The notes beneath the pieces are model-generated. The model searched no databases. It was not told where the DNA came from and was given only the letters and a program-made list of their open reading frames with translations. A program made the translations under genes and the position numbers. A stretch of DNA of 64,000 bases, taken from contig JAEXGR010000016.1 in the NCBI GenBank assembly GCA_023450745.1, forward strand, positions 1 to 64,000, given 5' to 3'. Position 1 is the stretch's first letter. Each line of letters begins with the position of its first letter. Source of the DNA: Synergistota bacterium. Its GTDB lineage: Bacteria; Synergistota; Synergistia; Synergistales; Synergistaceae. Positions 42,757 through 50,578 of the stretch are shown piece after piece.

Positions 42757-44232
42757 TTACGCGGGAACTTTGTTCGGCCAGAGGAGAGAGGCGGCGATTC
42801 CCACAACGAGGCTCACCGCAAATGACATAAAGAGCGCGGGGATAACTTTAGCGTCCAGGCCCGACATCACCCAGAAGATCGTGAATGGCATACCCACGCA
42901 GACCACCGCAAACGCGCCCTTGGCACTGAAGCCCTTCCAGAAGAAAGTGAGCAGGATGATCACCGAGAAGGGGTCGCCGATACCGGCCCATACATACCCA
43001 ATAATCTTGAAGATCAGGTTGGAGGGAACGATATAGGCCGTGCCAAGCGCAAGTACCGCCATCAGCGCCGTCATGACGCGGGCAAACTTAAGGTCCTGCT
43101 GCGCGCTGGAATTCTTTGTGAAATAACGCTTAACGATGTTGACGGAGAACTCTGTCGAGGCAAGAACCAGCAGAGAATCAGCGGTAGAGATGAGCGCCGC
43201 AAAGGCGGCAACGATAAAGAGGGAGGCGATCGTTGGATGGAAAAACTTCAGCATCACCATCGGAAAGACGGATTCCGGATCTGAAAGTCCCGCCGGACCC
43301 CAGATCGCGAGGCCAAGCCAACCGATAGAACAGGCGCCGAAGTAGGCGACCAGCGTCCAGACGATGCCGATATTACGCGCGGTAACCGTGTTTTTAAAAT
43401 CTTTGATCGCCATGAAACGCATCGTCAGCTGCGGCATACCCCCCAGATAGCCAAAGACATAAGCGAAACCGCCCAGCACGCCGGCGAACACCGCCCAGCC
43501 GCTGCCGCCGCCCAGAATATTCGTATAGGAGGAGCCCGCTTTGTGCAGCGCCGCGAAGATTCCGTTCGCGTAGACATCGCTCATGCCGCTTATCTCTATA
43601 AAACCGAGGACCGGCGCGATTCCCAGCGCACAAACCATCAGGCAGGCTTGAATGCAATCCGTGTAGATAACGCTTTTAAAACCGCCGTATATCGTGTAAG
43701 GGATTATGATAAGCATGGTGACAATCATCCCCGTCGCCGGACTGATGCCGAACAAGACATTAAAGACCTTCCCTCCTCCGAGGAGCTGCGCTCCGATGTA
43801 AAAGAAGAAGAAAAACACGATGACCATGCAGCTGACAGTCCTGATGCTGGACTCCATCGACGGATGCATCTTTGATACCAGATCGACAAAAGAGATGGCG
43901 TCCTTCTCCTCCGCCACTTGTCTGATACGATAGGCGAGAACGGCCCAGGCAAAGGCGATTCCTACCGCGCAGCCGAACAGCACCCAAAAGCAGCTCATTC
44001 CCGAAGCATAGGCCCAGCCAGGAAGTCCAAGCAGCGCCCACGACGATTCTCCCGTTGCCCGCTCCGAAAGCGCCGCGGCCCAGCCGGGAATATCGCGGCC
44101 GCCGATGGCGTAATCCTCTTCATTGGAGACCTTTCTCCCCTGATAGACGCCGAAACCAATAAAACAGGCAAAATAGAGCACGAAAACAGCGAGATATTGA
44201 ATGTTATTGCTGAAACTCATTTCCATTTGCAA
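42757..44232 (-). CDS. Sodium:solute symporter (SSS family)
   Basis: This 491-residue transporter has about thirteen membrane helices. The family marks are GGRDIPGWAAALSERATGESSWALLGLPG (early sodium-site region), YTIYGGFKSVIYTDCIQACLM near residue 180 and AALISTADSLLVLASTEFSVNIVKRYF near 345, the last typical of SSS proteins that carry proline, pantothenate or related solutes. It is the first gene of the minus-strand cluster and likely imports the substrate of the ureohydrolase or nitrilase. Confidence 0.93.
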   Translation of the reverse strand: MQMEMSFSNNIQYLAVFVLYFACFIGFGVYQGRKVSNEEDYAIGGRDIPGWAAALSERATGESSWALLGLPGWAYASGMSCFWVLFGCAVGIAFAWAVLAYRIRQVAEEKDAISFVDLVSKMHPSMESSIRTVSCMVIVFFFFFYIGAQLLGGGKVFNVLFGISPATGMIVTMLIIIPYTIYGGFKSVIYTDCIQACLMVCALGIAPVLGFIEISGMSDVYANGIFAALHKAGSSYTNILGGGSGWAVFAGVLGGFAYVFGYLGGMPQLTMRFMAIKDFKNTVTARNIGIVWTLVAYFGACSIGWLGLAIWGPAGLSDPESVFPMVMLKFFHPTIASLFIVAAFAALISTADSLLVLASTEFSVNIVKRYFTKNSSAQQDLKFARVMTALMAVLALGTAYIVPSNLIFKIIGYVWAGIGDPFSVIILLTFFWKGFSAKGAFAVVCVGMPFTIFWVMSGLDAKVIPALFMSFAVSLVVGIAASLLWPNKVPA

Positions 44233-44555
44233 TGCCTCCGTTCCTGTTATGCGATTTTCTAGAAATATTCATCTTTGGCGGCTGATTAAAATGCTGCAGT
44301 CAAATTAACACACACCAAGCATGAATAAAGTATAAAATCCGCCGGAGGCTTTTCCTATATCTCCGTCAGCGCCTGTTTTTATACCAAACAGACAAAAATC
44401 AGCAAGAAAATATTTTGTCACTATATACGGAAACGGCGAATTCACGCTACAAAATATACTCAAGCTTGCGGCGCAGAAAATAAAATCCTTACCCGTAAAG
44501 ACACGGGAAATTTTTATCGGCTATACTATACAGACACAAAAAGGGGGGCGTCGTA
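44233..44555. other. Intergenic region between divergent SSS and GNAT genes
   Basis: This AT-rich 323-base gap between divergent genes should hold both promoters. A TATACT -10 candidate for the GNAT gene lies at 44522-44527, after a small ACCCGT...ACGGG hairpin. I see no small ORF or known riboswitch. Confidence 0.5.
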
Positions 44556-45062
44556 ATGGAATTCAGAATCAGGCCGTTCAAAGAAAGTGATATCGCGGAT
44601 ATCAGCGAAATACGCTCGATGCGCGGAGTGATGGAGACGATTCCAACGCTTTTTTCGGAGAACGCCGCCTTTACGGAGAGGGTAATGAAGGCCGTCGGGC
44701 CAAACGACCCGGTGCTTTCGGCGGTCGCCGATATTCCCGGCGGAGAAAAGGTCATCGGCAACGCCGTGCTGCGCCTTACAGAAAAGGCCCGGCTGCGGCA
44801 TACCGCCTCGGTGGCGCTCATCGTCCATGCCGGTTATCAGAATATGGGCGTCGGCCGCGCGCTCCTTTCCCAACTGCTGGAAATCGCCGACAAATGGCTC
44901 ATGCTGGTCCGTGTCGATCTCGAGGTCGAGGCCAACAACGCCGCCGCGATACATCTTTACGAATCCCTCGGCTTTCAAATAGAAGGACGTTTGAAATACG
45001 CCTTCATGAAGGACGGAAGGTATGAAGATTTGCTAGTTATGGCAAAATACAACCTGCATTAA
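44556..45062 (+). CDS. GNAT-family N-acetyltransferase
   Basis: This 168-residue enzyme transfers an acetyl group from acetyl-CoA to an amine. Marks are the start FRIRPFKESDIADI, the acetyl-CoA motif VHAGYQNMGVGRALLSQLLE (Q-x-x-G-x-G near residue 105) and the C-terminal VEANNAAAIHLYESLGFQIEGR, as in RimI/phosphinothricin-type GNATs. The start has GGGGGG 8 bases upstream. It is isolated, so its substrate is unknown. A nested palindrome begins at its stop codon. Confidence 0.92.
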   Translation: MEFRIRPFKESDIADISEIRSMRGVMETIPTLFSENAAFTERVMKAVGPNDPVLSAVADIPGGEKVIGNAVLRLTEKARLRHTASVALIVHAGYQNMGVGRALLSQLLEIADKWLMLVRVDLEVEANNAAAIHLYESLGFQIEGRLKYAFMKDGRYEDLLVMAKYNLH

Positions 45063-45187
45063 ATCGGCGTTTATACGCACCGTCTGCGTCATAACATTGG
45101 GGCCTGCTGTCCTCGCCGTATTAATATACGGCTCCGGGCGCAGACCCCAATGTTATTTAGCATCCGGCACGTCTAAACGCCGATTTA
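45060..45187. repeat. Nested 128-bp inverted repeat
   Basis: Three concentric inverted repeats share one centre. The outer 14-bp arms are perfect (TAAATCGGCGTTTA 45060-45073 with 45174-45187). The middle 17-bp arms have one G-T pair (ATAACATTGGGGCCTGC 45091-45107 with 45140-45156). The inner is GCCGTAT-TAAT-ATACGGC (45115-45132). No T tract follows. It could be a miniature mobile element or a structured RNA end for the GNAT transcript. Confidence 0.75.
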
Positions 45188-45560
45188 TCTTCGATGGGGT
45201 GAAGGATAAATTGGGGGTTAGCAAAGGTTTTAGGCTCCCTCGCCGAGGGAGCTGGATCGGCGAAGCCGAGACTGAGGGAGTGTTATCTGTTTGGCGCGGT
45301 TTCCGCGCCAAACAGAGTCCACAGGAAACCCTAAAGCAAAATTAAAACCAAGGTCACCTCTCCCTCACCACGCTTCGCGGGGAGCGAAGCGACTTTCACA
45401 AAACGAGAATCATCGTTTTAGCTCCCTGCTTATCAGCGAGGGAGCCATTAAAAGCAAAAATATTATTGTAATGAGAGTACGCCAAACCCCTATTTATCCC
45501 TTAGTCAATCGAAGATTAAATCGCGGTTTTATTTTTCATCGCGCTCCGGGCTGAAAAAAC
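45188..45560. repeat. Intergenic repeat modules
   Basis: The region holds GGCTCCCTCGCCGAGGGAGC (45232-45251), a 33-base segment (45249-45281) that is identical in inverted orientation to 11276-11308, a perfect 14-bp hairpin (TCTGTTTGGCGCGG at 45286-45299, loop TTT, complement to 45316) and a CTCCCTGCTTATCAGCGAGGGAG hairpin (45422-45444). No coding sequence is supported between the GNAT gene and the Wzz gene. Confidence 0.7.
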
Positions 45561-45690
45561 TCAGCGACAGCGGAAGAAGCTAATATTGCGCTTAACCTTA
45601 TGCGATGAAGTGGCGTTATTTAACATAATCCGCGTAATGAAACATACCGGACCGGCGCCAAAGTTGGGCGCCTGACGATGGCAATAAAAA

Positions 45691-47016
45691 CTACGCCTCG
45701 GACGCCCGTTTTTTGGAGACCATCTCAGCCAGCAGCGCCGCCGTGATTCCCATAAAGAGACCAAGCAGCCCGGCAAGGCTGAGGATTTTCAAACCGCCGC
45801 GCGATACCGGCTTGCGCGGCAGAATCGGCTTTTCTACGATCTTGATCGGGTCGGTAGCCTCCACTGTGGTGATGCGCGAAAGCTGGTATTTCTTGGAGAG
45901 GTCCACGTAGGAGTCCTGCAAAGTCGTCTTTTCGCGCTGCAGGCGTTCGACTTCGGTCTCCATCTCCATCAGCCTGGCATACATAAGCGTGTGCTCTTTT
46001 TTAAGGCTGGCCGTCTTCACCCTCAGGTCTTTTATCGAAGCATGGAGCGCCGATATTTCGATCTTAGTGTCTGCCTGAATTGTCTTAAGGTATTTATACT
46101 GCTCGTTTTCGAACTCGTCTTCTATATTGAGTTCCTGCAAGTTTTTAAGTTCCGCCTCGCTAAGGTTCTTAGAGAGAAAGTTCCAAAGCGCCTCTTTGCT
46201 CATTCCTTTGGATAATGACTTGGTCTCCTTTTCAAGCAAGAGAAGCTTTTCCGCGGCTTTGGCTTTGGCCTCCAGCGGCGGGAGCGCGGCGATGTCTTTA
46301 TTATATTTTGACAAAAATTCAGAGTAGAGTTTTTCCGTCGTCTGCAGCTGCGCCTTCAGCATTGGGATGGAACTGCCCCGCTGATAGGCCAATAGACTGT
46401 TTTCCGTCTTTTCTAAATCTTCTTTGACGGTCTTCACCGATTCTCCGATGAACTCAAAAGACGAGCCCGCGCGATCGACAAAGTGCTGCGCGTTGCGCTT
46501 AATGAAGAGGTTGCTCCAGATGTTAAGCGTGCTCATCGCCTTTTTAGGGTCTTTATCCCTGAAAGAGACTGTCATCGTCATCTGATTCGGTATCTCTTTT
46601 GATGATTCCGCAGATTTCGCCAGCTGCACCTTCATCTTCCGGCGTATGTCGTCTGTAGTCGGCCTCTCTTCGATCTTTACATCGGAGTAGGCGAGGGTTA
46701 TCACATCGTCCAGCAAGTCTTCCGCCGTAGCGAGCGTGATGTAGGTATCGGGGGTAAGCATCCCGGCGCCGCGGTTGTCTGTATTTAACTCGGAGGGTAT
46801 CGGTGGCAGGAACAGCAGCGTCGCGCGGCTTTCGTAGGCCCGCGGAGCCGCCATAAGGTAGGCGAAGGCGCCAATGATACAGGCGGCGGCTACAGCCGCA
46901 ATCATTTTTTTATGTCTCCACAGAGAATCGATAATATCGACTAAATCTATCTCCGAACCATCGTCACGCCAACCGTCAAAGTCATTACGTATGATAGGAT
47001 GTATTTCCTTGTCCAT
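45691..47016 (-). CDS. Wzz/chain-length-determinant-type polysaccharide copolymerase
   Basis: This 441-residue inner-membrane protein has the Wzz layout: a short cytoplasmic start (DLVDIIDSLWRHKK), transmembrane helix 1 near residues 38-56, a large periplasmic coiled-coil part (about 60-395), a Pro-rich RKPVSRGG approach, and transmembrane helix 2 near 405-428. Such proteins set polysaccharide chain length or link polymerisation to export. There is no fused tyrosine kinase, and no glycosyltransferase or Wzx/Wzy gene in view, so it is an orphan here. The HTH gene at 47207 is divergent from it. Confidence 0.88.
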   Translation of the reverse strand: MDKEIHPIIRNDFDGWRDDGSEIDLVDIIDSLWRHKKMIAAVAAACIIGAFAYLMAAPRAYESRATLLFLPPIPSELNTDNRGAGMLTPDTYITLATAEDLLDDVITLAYSDVKIEERPTTDDIRRKMKVQLAKSAESSKEIPNQMTMTVSFRDKDPKKAMSTLNIWSNLFIKRNAQHFVDRAGSSFEFIGESVKTVKEDLEKTENSLLAYQRGSSIPMLKAQLQTTEKLYSEFLSKYNKDIAALPPLEAKAKAAEKLLLLEKETKSLSKGMSKEALWNFLSKNLSEAELKNLQELNIEDEFENEQYKYLKTIQADTKIEISALHASIKDLRVKTASLKKEHTLMYARLMEMETEVERLQREKTTLQDSYVDLSKKYQLSRITTVEATDPIKIVEKPILPRKPVSRGGLKILSLAGLLGLFMGITAALLAEMVSKKRASEA

Positions 47017-47206
47017 AAAAGCACGCTCCTAAGATAGAATCACCGGTATTTGCAGAGCCATAATGTGATGACCAAAAACTTAATGCCAATTATTATGTAA
47101 TCTTCATTTTTTGTCAATAACTTACTGCATAATTTTGTAGCTATTATATTACAGACAGCAAAGACTCCTCTTTGTAAGGTATTTCTTACATAGAGGTGAG
47201 AAACGT

Positions 47207-47554
47207 TTGACTATTGGCAAAAGAATCAAGAATATCCGAAAACTTAACAGAATAACTCAAGAAAAGCTCGCTGAATTGCTCGGTGTTTCGCGCGTAACGA
47301 TTTCTTCATGGGAAAATGACGAAAACGCCCCCACCGTTGACAATATCATCTATCTCTCCGAAATATTTCGGGTACCGACCGACTATCTGCTGAAGGGGAC
47401 GACGGAATCCGATGCCGAAGAGCCAAAAAAGGTATCAGCTCCGGGACAAGACGATATCTTCCTCAGTTTATTTCAGGCCCTTGGCCCCGCCGAACGCGAC
47501 GAGGTTATAAAATTCATGCGTTACCAGGAGTTTTTGTCAAAGGAAAAGCAATAA
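47207..47554 (+). CDS. XRE-family HTH transcriptional regulator
   Basis: This 115-residue protein has a Cro/C1-type HTH over residues 3-60 (RIKNIRKLNRITQEKLAELLGVSRVTISSWE, described by its QEKLAELLGVS core) and a C-terminal tail with LSLFQALGPAERDEVIKFM. The start is TTG with GAGGTGAG 8 bases upstream. It is divergent from the Wzz gene with a 190-base AT-rich gap, so it may regulate Wzz and itself. A 9-bp stem (ACGGGCGGC with GCCGCCCGT, 47578-47612) follows. Confidence 0.88.
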   Translation: MTIGKRIKNIRKLNRITQEKLAELLGVSRVTISSWENDENAPTVDNIIYLSEIFRVPTDYLLKGTTESDAEEPKKVSAPGQDDIFLSLFQALGPAERDEVIKFMRYQEFLSKEKQ

Positions 47555-47635
47555 TTACCGGGCAGTCTCAAAAAGGCACGGGCGGCTTCCTCTAAGCATC
47601 AGGCGCCGCCCGTAAAGATTGGTTTTTATAATCTC

Positions 47636-47698
47636 TTATTCCACATATTCTTTGAATCCTCCGCAGCCCTCATTGTCCATTTCCTCGTATGGGGCGAG
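47636..47698 (-). pseudogene. Remnant of an msrB C-terminus
   Basis: Read on the minus strand, 20 codons and a stop give LAPYEEMDNEGCGGFKEYVE. The intact MsrAB protein at 61100-62209 ends FVPYEEMDKEGYGELKKYVE, so 13 of 20 residues match and the stops coincide. Upstream of this segment the frame no longer resembles MsrB. It is probably the tail of a deleted paralogue. The rest of the 347-base gap 47555-47901 has no supported gene. Confidence 0.55.
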
Positions 47699-47901
47699 GC
47701 GCGGCGCCAAAATATTTTTACTGCAAAAACCGATTGATCTCGCGGCGAAAAAACAAAGCAGGCATTGTGCTGCCGCACAAGCCTGCTCTTTGGCAGCCCC
47801 TGATGGGGCGATCTTACACACTTGTTCCAGTTAGGGATAATGTCACCCTCAAAAGGAATTTATGGCATCTTTTGCAGTGAAAACAAGCGGCGTTTTGACT
47901 G

Positions 47902-49191
47902 CTATTGATACGCGGCTATTTGCTTACTAACCGTAACAAATTTTGCCACCGTACAAAAAATACGCATCGCCTCTTCAAGGACGGCAAGCGATGCTGCCGA
48001 AGGCGCGATACGAAGGTAGGAATCATCGGGGTCTTTGCCATAAGGATGAGTAGCTCCTGCCGTTGTGACGGTTACCCCATGATCCTTACATATGTCAAAT
48101 ATCTTTTTCGCACATCCCGCGGGGGCGCGGTACATGACAAAATATCCGCCGTCAGGGCGTATGCAGTCTCCGGCCCCCACCGGGGCGAGTTCCTGTTCTA
48201 TCGCGTTTAGCACTATATCAAAACGAGGCCGCAAAATAGATGCGTGTCTGTCCATGATCCGCATGATGTTTTCTTTATCCTTCAAGAAACGGGCGTGGCG
48301 AAGCATATTGATCTTATCCCACCCAGTCCATAGAGCGCTCATTCCCTTAGTCACATGCTGGATGTTTTCTTTCGACGCGGCAAAAAGCGCGACCCCCGCG
48401 CCGGGAAAAGTCATTTTTGAAGTCGAGCCGAACATATATACTCGATTCGGGTTTCCCGCTTTTTTACATTCTGTCAATATATTGAGGATCTCAATCATTT
48501 TATACACATAGTGCACCGCATAGGCATTGTCATAAAAAATCCGGAAATCATCGGCCGCGGTTTTCATTCTTGCCAAACGTCTGATCGTTTCATCAGAGTA
48601 TGAAATCCCCGACGGATTTGAATATTTTGGCACACACCACATTCCTTTTATGGTTTCATCCTGAGCGACCAGATTTTCCACGATATCCATATCCGGGCCA
48701 TTCTCACCAAGAGGAACGGCGATCATTTCGATGTCAAAATATTCGCAGAAACCGAAATGCCTGTCATAACCAGGGACTGGGCACAAGAATTTGATTTTTG
48801 GATAGGAGGACCACGGTCTGGAACCGCCAAGGACGCCCTTGCGCAGCGAATGGGCAAGAATTTCGCCTATAATTCCCATCGATGAATTCCCCGCGATCAT
48901 TATTTCGTCCATACCCACGCCAAGATATTCGGAGAAAAGTTTTTTGGCTTCTACTATCCCCGTCAAATCGCCGCCATAATTTCGGCAATCGACTCCATCG
49001 GAAGAGATATTGACCGTCTTGGAATTTATAGTATCCAGCATCTCGTTCGAAACCTCTACCTGTTCTTCAGACGGTATTCCCCTTGCAATCAGCAAGTTTA
49101 GGTTTTTTTCTTTATAGTTTTTTAAGGACTCCTCTAACCTTGTTCGCTCTTCATGTAATTCCGCTAAAGCCATATCCTTATAGGGTTTCAT
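47902..49191 (-). CDS. Class I aminotransferase of the AspT/MocR-like type (PF12897-like)
   Basis: This 429-residue PLP aminotransferase resembles the Corynebacterium AspT-type aspartate aminotransferase subgroup: long N-terminal helix (ALAELHEERTRLEESLKNYKEKNLNLLIARG), GNSSMGIIGEILAHSL near residue 100, KYSNPSGISYSDETIRRLA near 205, the Asp/Tyr pair in IFYDNAYAVH, the PLP lysine in MFGSTSKMTFPGAGVALF near 267, and RPDGGYFVMY near 365. I chose the ATG at 49191 because GGAGGG precedes it by 10 bases. It is last in the D-aminoacylase/TRAP gene row and could deaminate the released amino acid. Confidence 0.85.
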   Translation of the reverse strand: MKPYKDMALAELHEERTRLEESLKNYKEKNLNLLIARGIPSEEQVEVSNEMLDTINSKTVNISSDGVDCRNYGGDLTGIVEAKKLFSEYLGVGMDEIMIAGNSSMGIIGEILAHSLRKGVLGGSRPWSSYPKIKFLCPVPGYDRHFGFCEYFDIEMIAVPLGENGPDMDIVENLVAQDETIKGMWCVPKYSNPSGISYSDETIRRLARMKTAADDFRIFYDNAYAVHYVYKMIEILNILTECKKAGNPNRVYMFGSTSKMTFPGAGVALFAASKENIQHVTKGMSALWTGWDKINMLRHARFLKDKENIMRIMDRHASILRPRFDIVLNAIEQELAPVGAGDCIRPDGGYFVMYRAPAGCAKKIFDICKDHGVTVTTAGATHPYGKDPDDSYLRIAPSAASLAVLEEAMRIFCTVAKFVTVSKQIAAYQ

Positions 49192-49235
49192 TGCACACAT
49201 TCCCTCCAACGTACGACGTAAATATTATTCAATTC

Positions 49236-50453
49236 CTAATTTGCCTGTGCAGACAAAAAGTCTTTTACGGCGGAAAGAAGCGCGTCTATATCCTCTTCTT
49301 TTGTGTAATACTGCATCGATACACGTATTCCACCAGTACCGGTCGAGCATCTGCATGATACCAATATATTCCTGTCTTTCAAATATTCTACAAGCTTTAT
49401 TTCCTCTTTTGCCTCTCCGTCCTTCAGCCCAAAGTTAAATGAAACTGATGAGGACATGTGCTTTCTTATTTTTGAGCTGACGGTGTCAATCCCAAGTTTA
49501 CGCAGCCCTTCCGTCAGTCTAATATTGAGCGCGATGATCTTTTCTTCGATATTCTTTTGCCCATACGCCAAATGGAGTTCTGCCGCCCTCATAAGTCCAA
49601 GTGCGCCGAGATAATTTCGATAGCCGTTGATCTCAAACTTCTGTGCCTCGTCAATTATATCCATCTGGTCAAAAGGCGTCTTACCCGGCCAGGAAAGCCA
49701 TTCGTCATTCATGTAGGCGACATTCTCCGGCCAGCTTTTCCCAGGCAGCAGGGCGTTAAAGTATGAGTCATAAGGAGGTTCCAGTTCGTGGACAAGCTTT
49801 TCACGGATGTATAAGAAGCCAGTGCCAAAAGGCGATCCGATCCACTTCTTGGCTCCCGCGCCGTAGAAATCAACGCCGCTTTCTCTGACATTGACATCCA
49901 TCGCGCCCACTTCCTGTACGCCGTCAACCGCAAGATAAGCTCCATAGTGGTGAGCCAAAGCGCTTATAGCCTTTAAATCCGCGCGGTAACCGTTAACCTC
50001 TTGAACTGCGGAGAGCACGATCAGGCGCGTCTTTTCGTCGATATACTTTTTGAAAATATCCGCAGTGATCTCATTGTCTTCACTCTTTACCTGGCGAATT
50101 TCAAAACCGATTTTTTTCTGCTTTCTCGTCAGGCAGAAATAAGATGCGCCATATTCCAAGTCGCAGATCAAAACATTTTCATCCGGTTTGATCTCCACTA
50201 ATTCTGCGATGAGTCCCAGCGCGTGCGTGGTACTTTCCACCAAGGTTATTTCGGAAGCGCTGCAATGGATAAGCTCCGCCACTTTTTCCCTCGCTCCCCG
50301 AATATATCCCTGCATAATTTCACAGCTTTTGGCATGTATCTCCGGACGTTCATCCTTCAGCAGCGATACAAACTCCTCCGCGCAAGCAAGCACCTTGTGG
50401 TCGTAAAGGTTGCTGGCCGCGTTATCCAAATAAACTATACGGTTGCTGGTCAT
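49236..50453 (-). CDS. Class V PLP aminotransferase / cysteine-desulfurase-like enzyme
   Basis: This 405-residue protein has the class V fold: start RIVYLDNAASNLYDHKVL, ESTTHALGLIAE near residue 73, VDGVQEVGAMDV near 175 and the PLP lysine in GAGAKKWIGSPFGTGFLY near 200. A short Cys-containing segment near the C-terminus (VSCRCSTGTGGIRVSMQYY) sits where desulfurases have their Cys loop, but it is shorter and different. It may be a lyase, racemase-like or aminotransferase enzyme acting on amino acids freed by the neighbouring deacylases. It is 126 bases after one deacylase gene and 45 before the AspT-like gene. Confidence 0.82.
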   Translation of the reverse strand: MTSNRIVYLDNAASNLYDHKVLACAEEFVSLLKDERPEIHAKSCEIMQGYIRGAREKVAELIHCSASEITLVESTTHALGLIAELVEIKPDENVLICDLEYGASYFCLTRKQKKIGFEIRQVKSEDNEITADIFKKYIDEKTRLIVLSAVQEVNGYRADLKAISALAHHYGAYLAVDGVQEVGAMDVNVRESGVDFYGAGAKKWIGSPFGTGFLYIREKLVHELEPPYDSYFNALLPGKSWPENVAYMNDEWLSWPGKTPFDQMDIIDEAQKFEINGYRNYLGALGLMRAAELHLAYGQKNIEEKIIALNIRLTEGLRKLGIDTVSSKIRKHMSSSVSFNFGLKDGEAKEEIKLVEYLKDRNILVSCRCSTGTGGIRVSMQYYTKEEDIDALLSAVKDFLSAQAN

Positions 50454-50578
50454 AATATTTCATCCGCCTTTGATCTTAGGATAATTAATAAAATTCTATA
50501 GTAATAAAGCCTACTCAAAACGGTATGAACATCGAAAATGAATAGGCTTTATGGTTTTTAGCAATTATTAGCTATAAA

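Noticed and set aside
45060..45187. The nested palindrome as an integron attC site
   Set aside because: I see no clear RYYYAAC/GTTRRRY core pair at the ends, no integrase and no cassette array; the perfect symmetry is also unlike attC.
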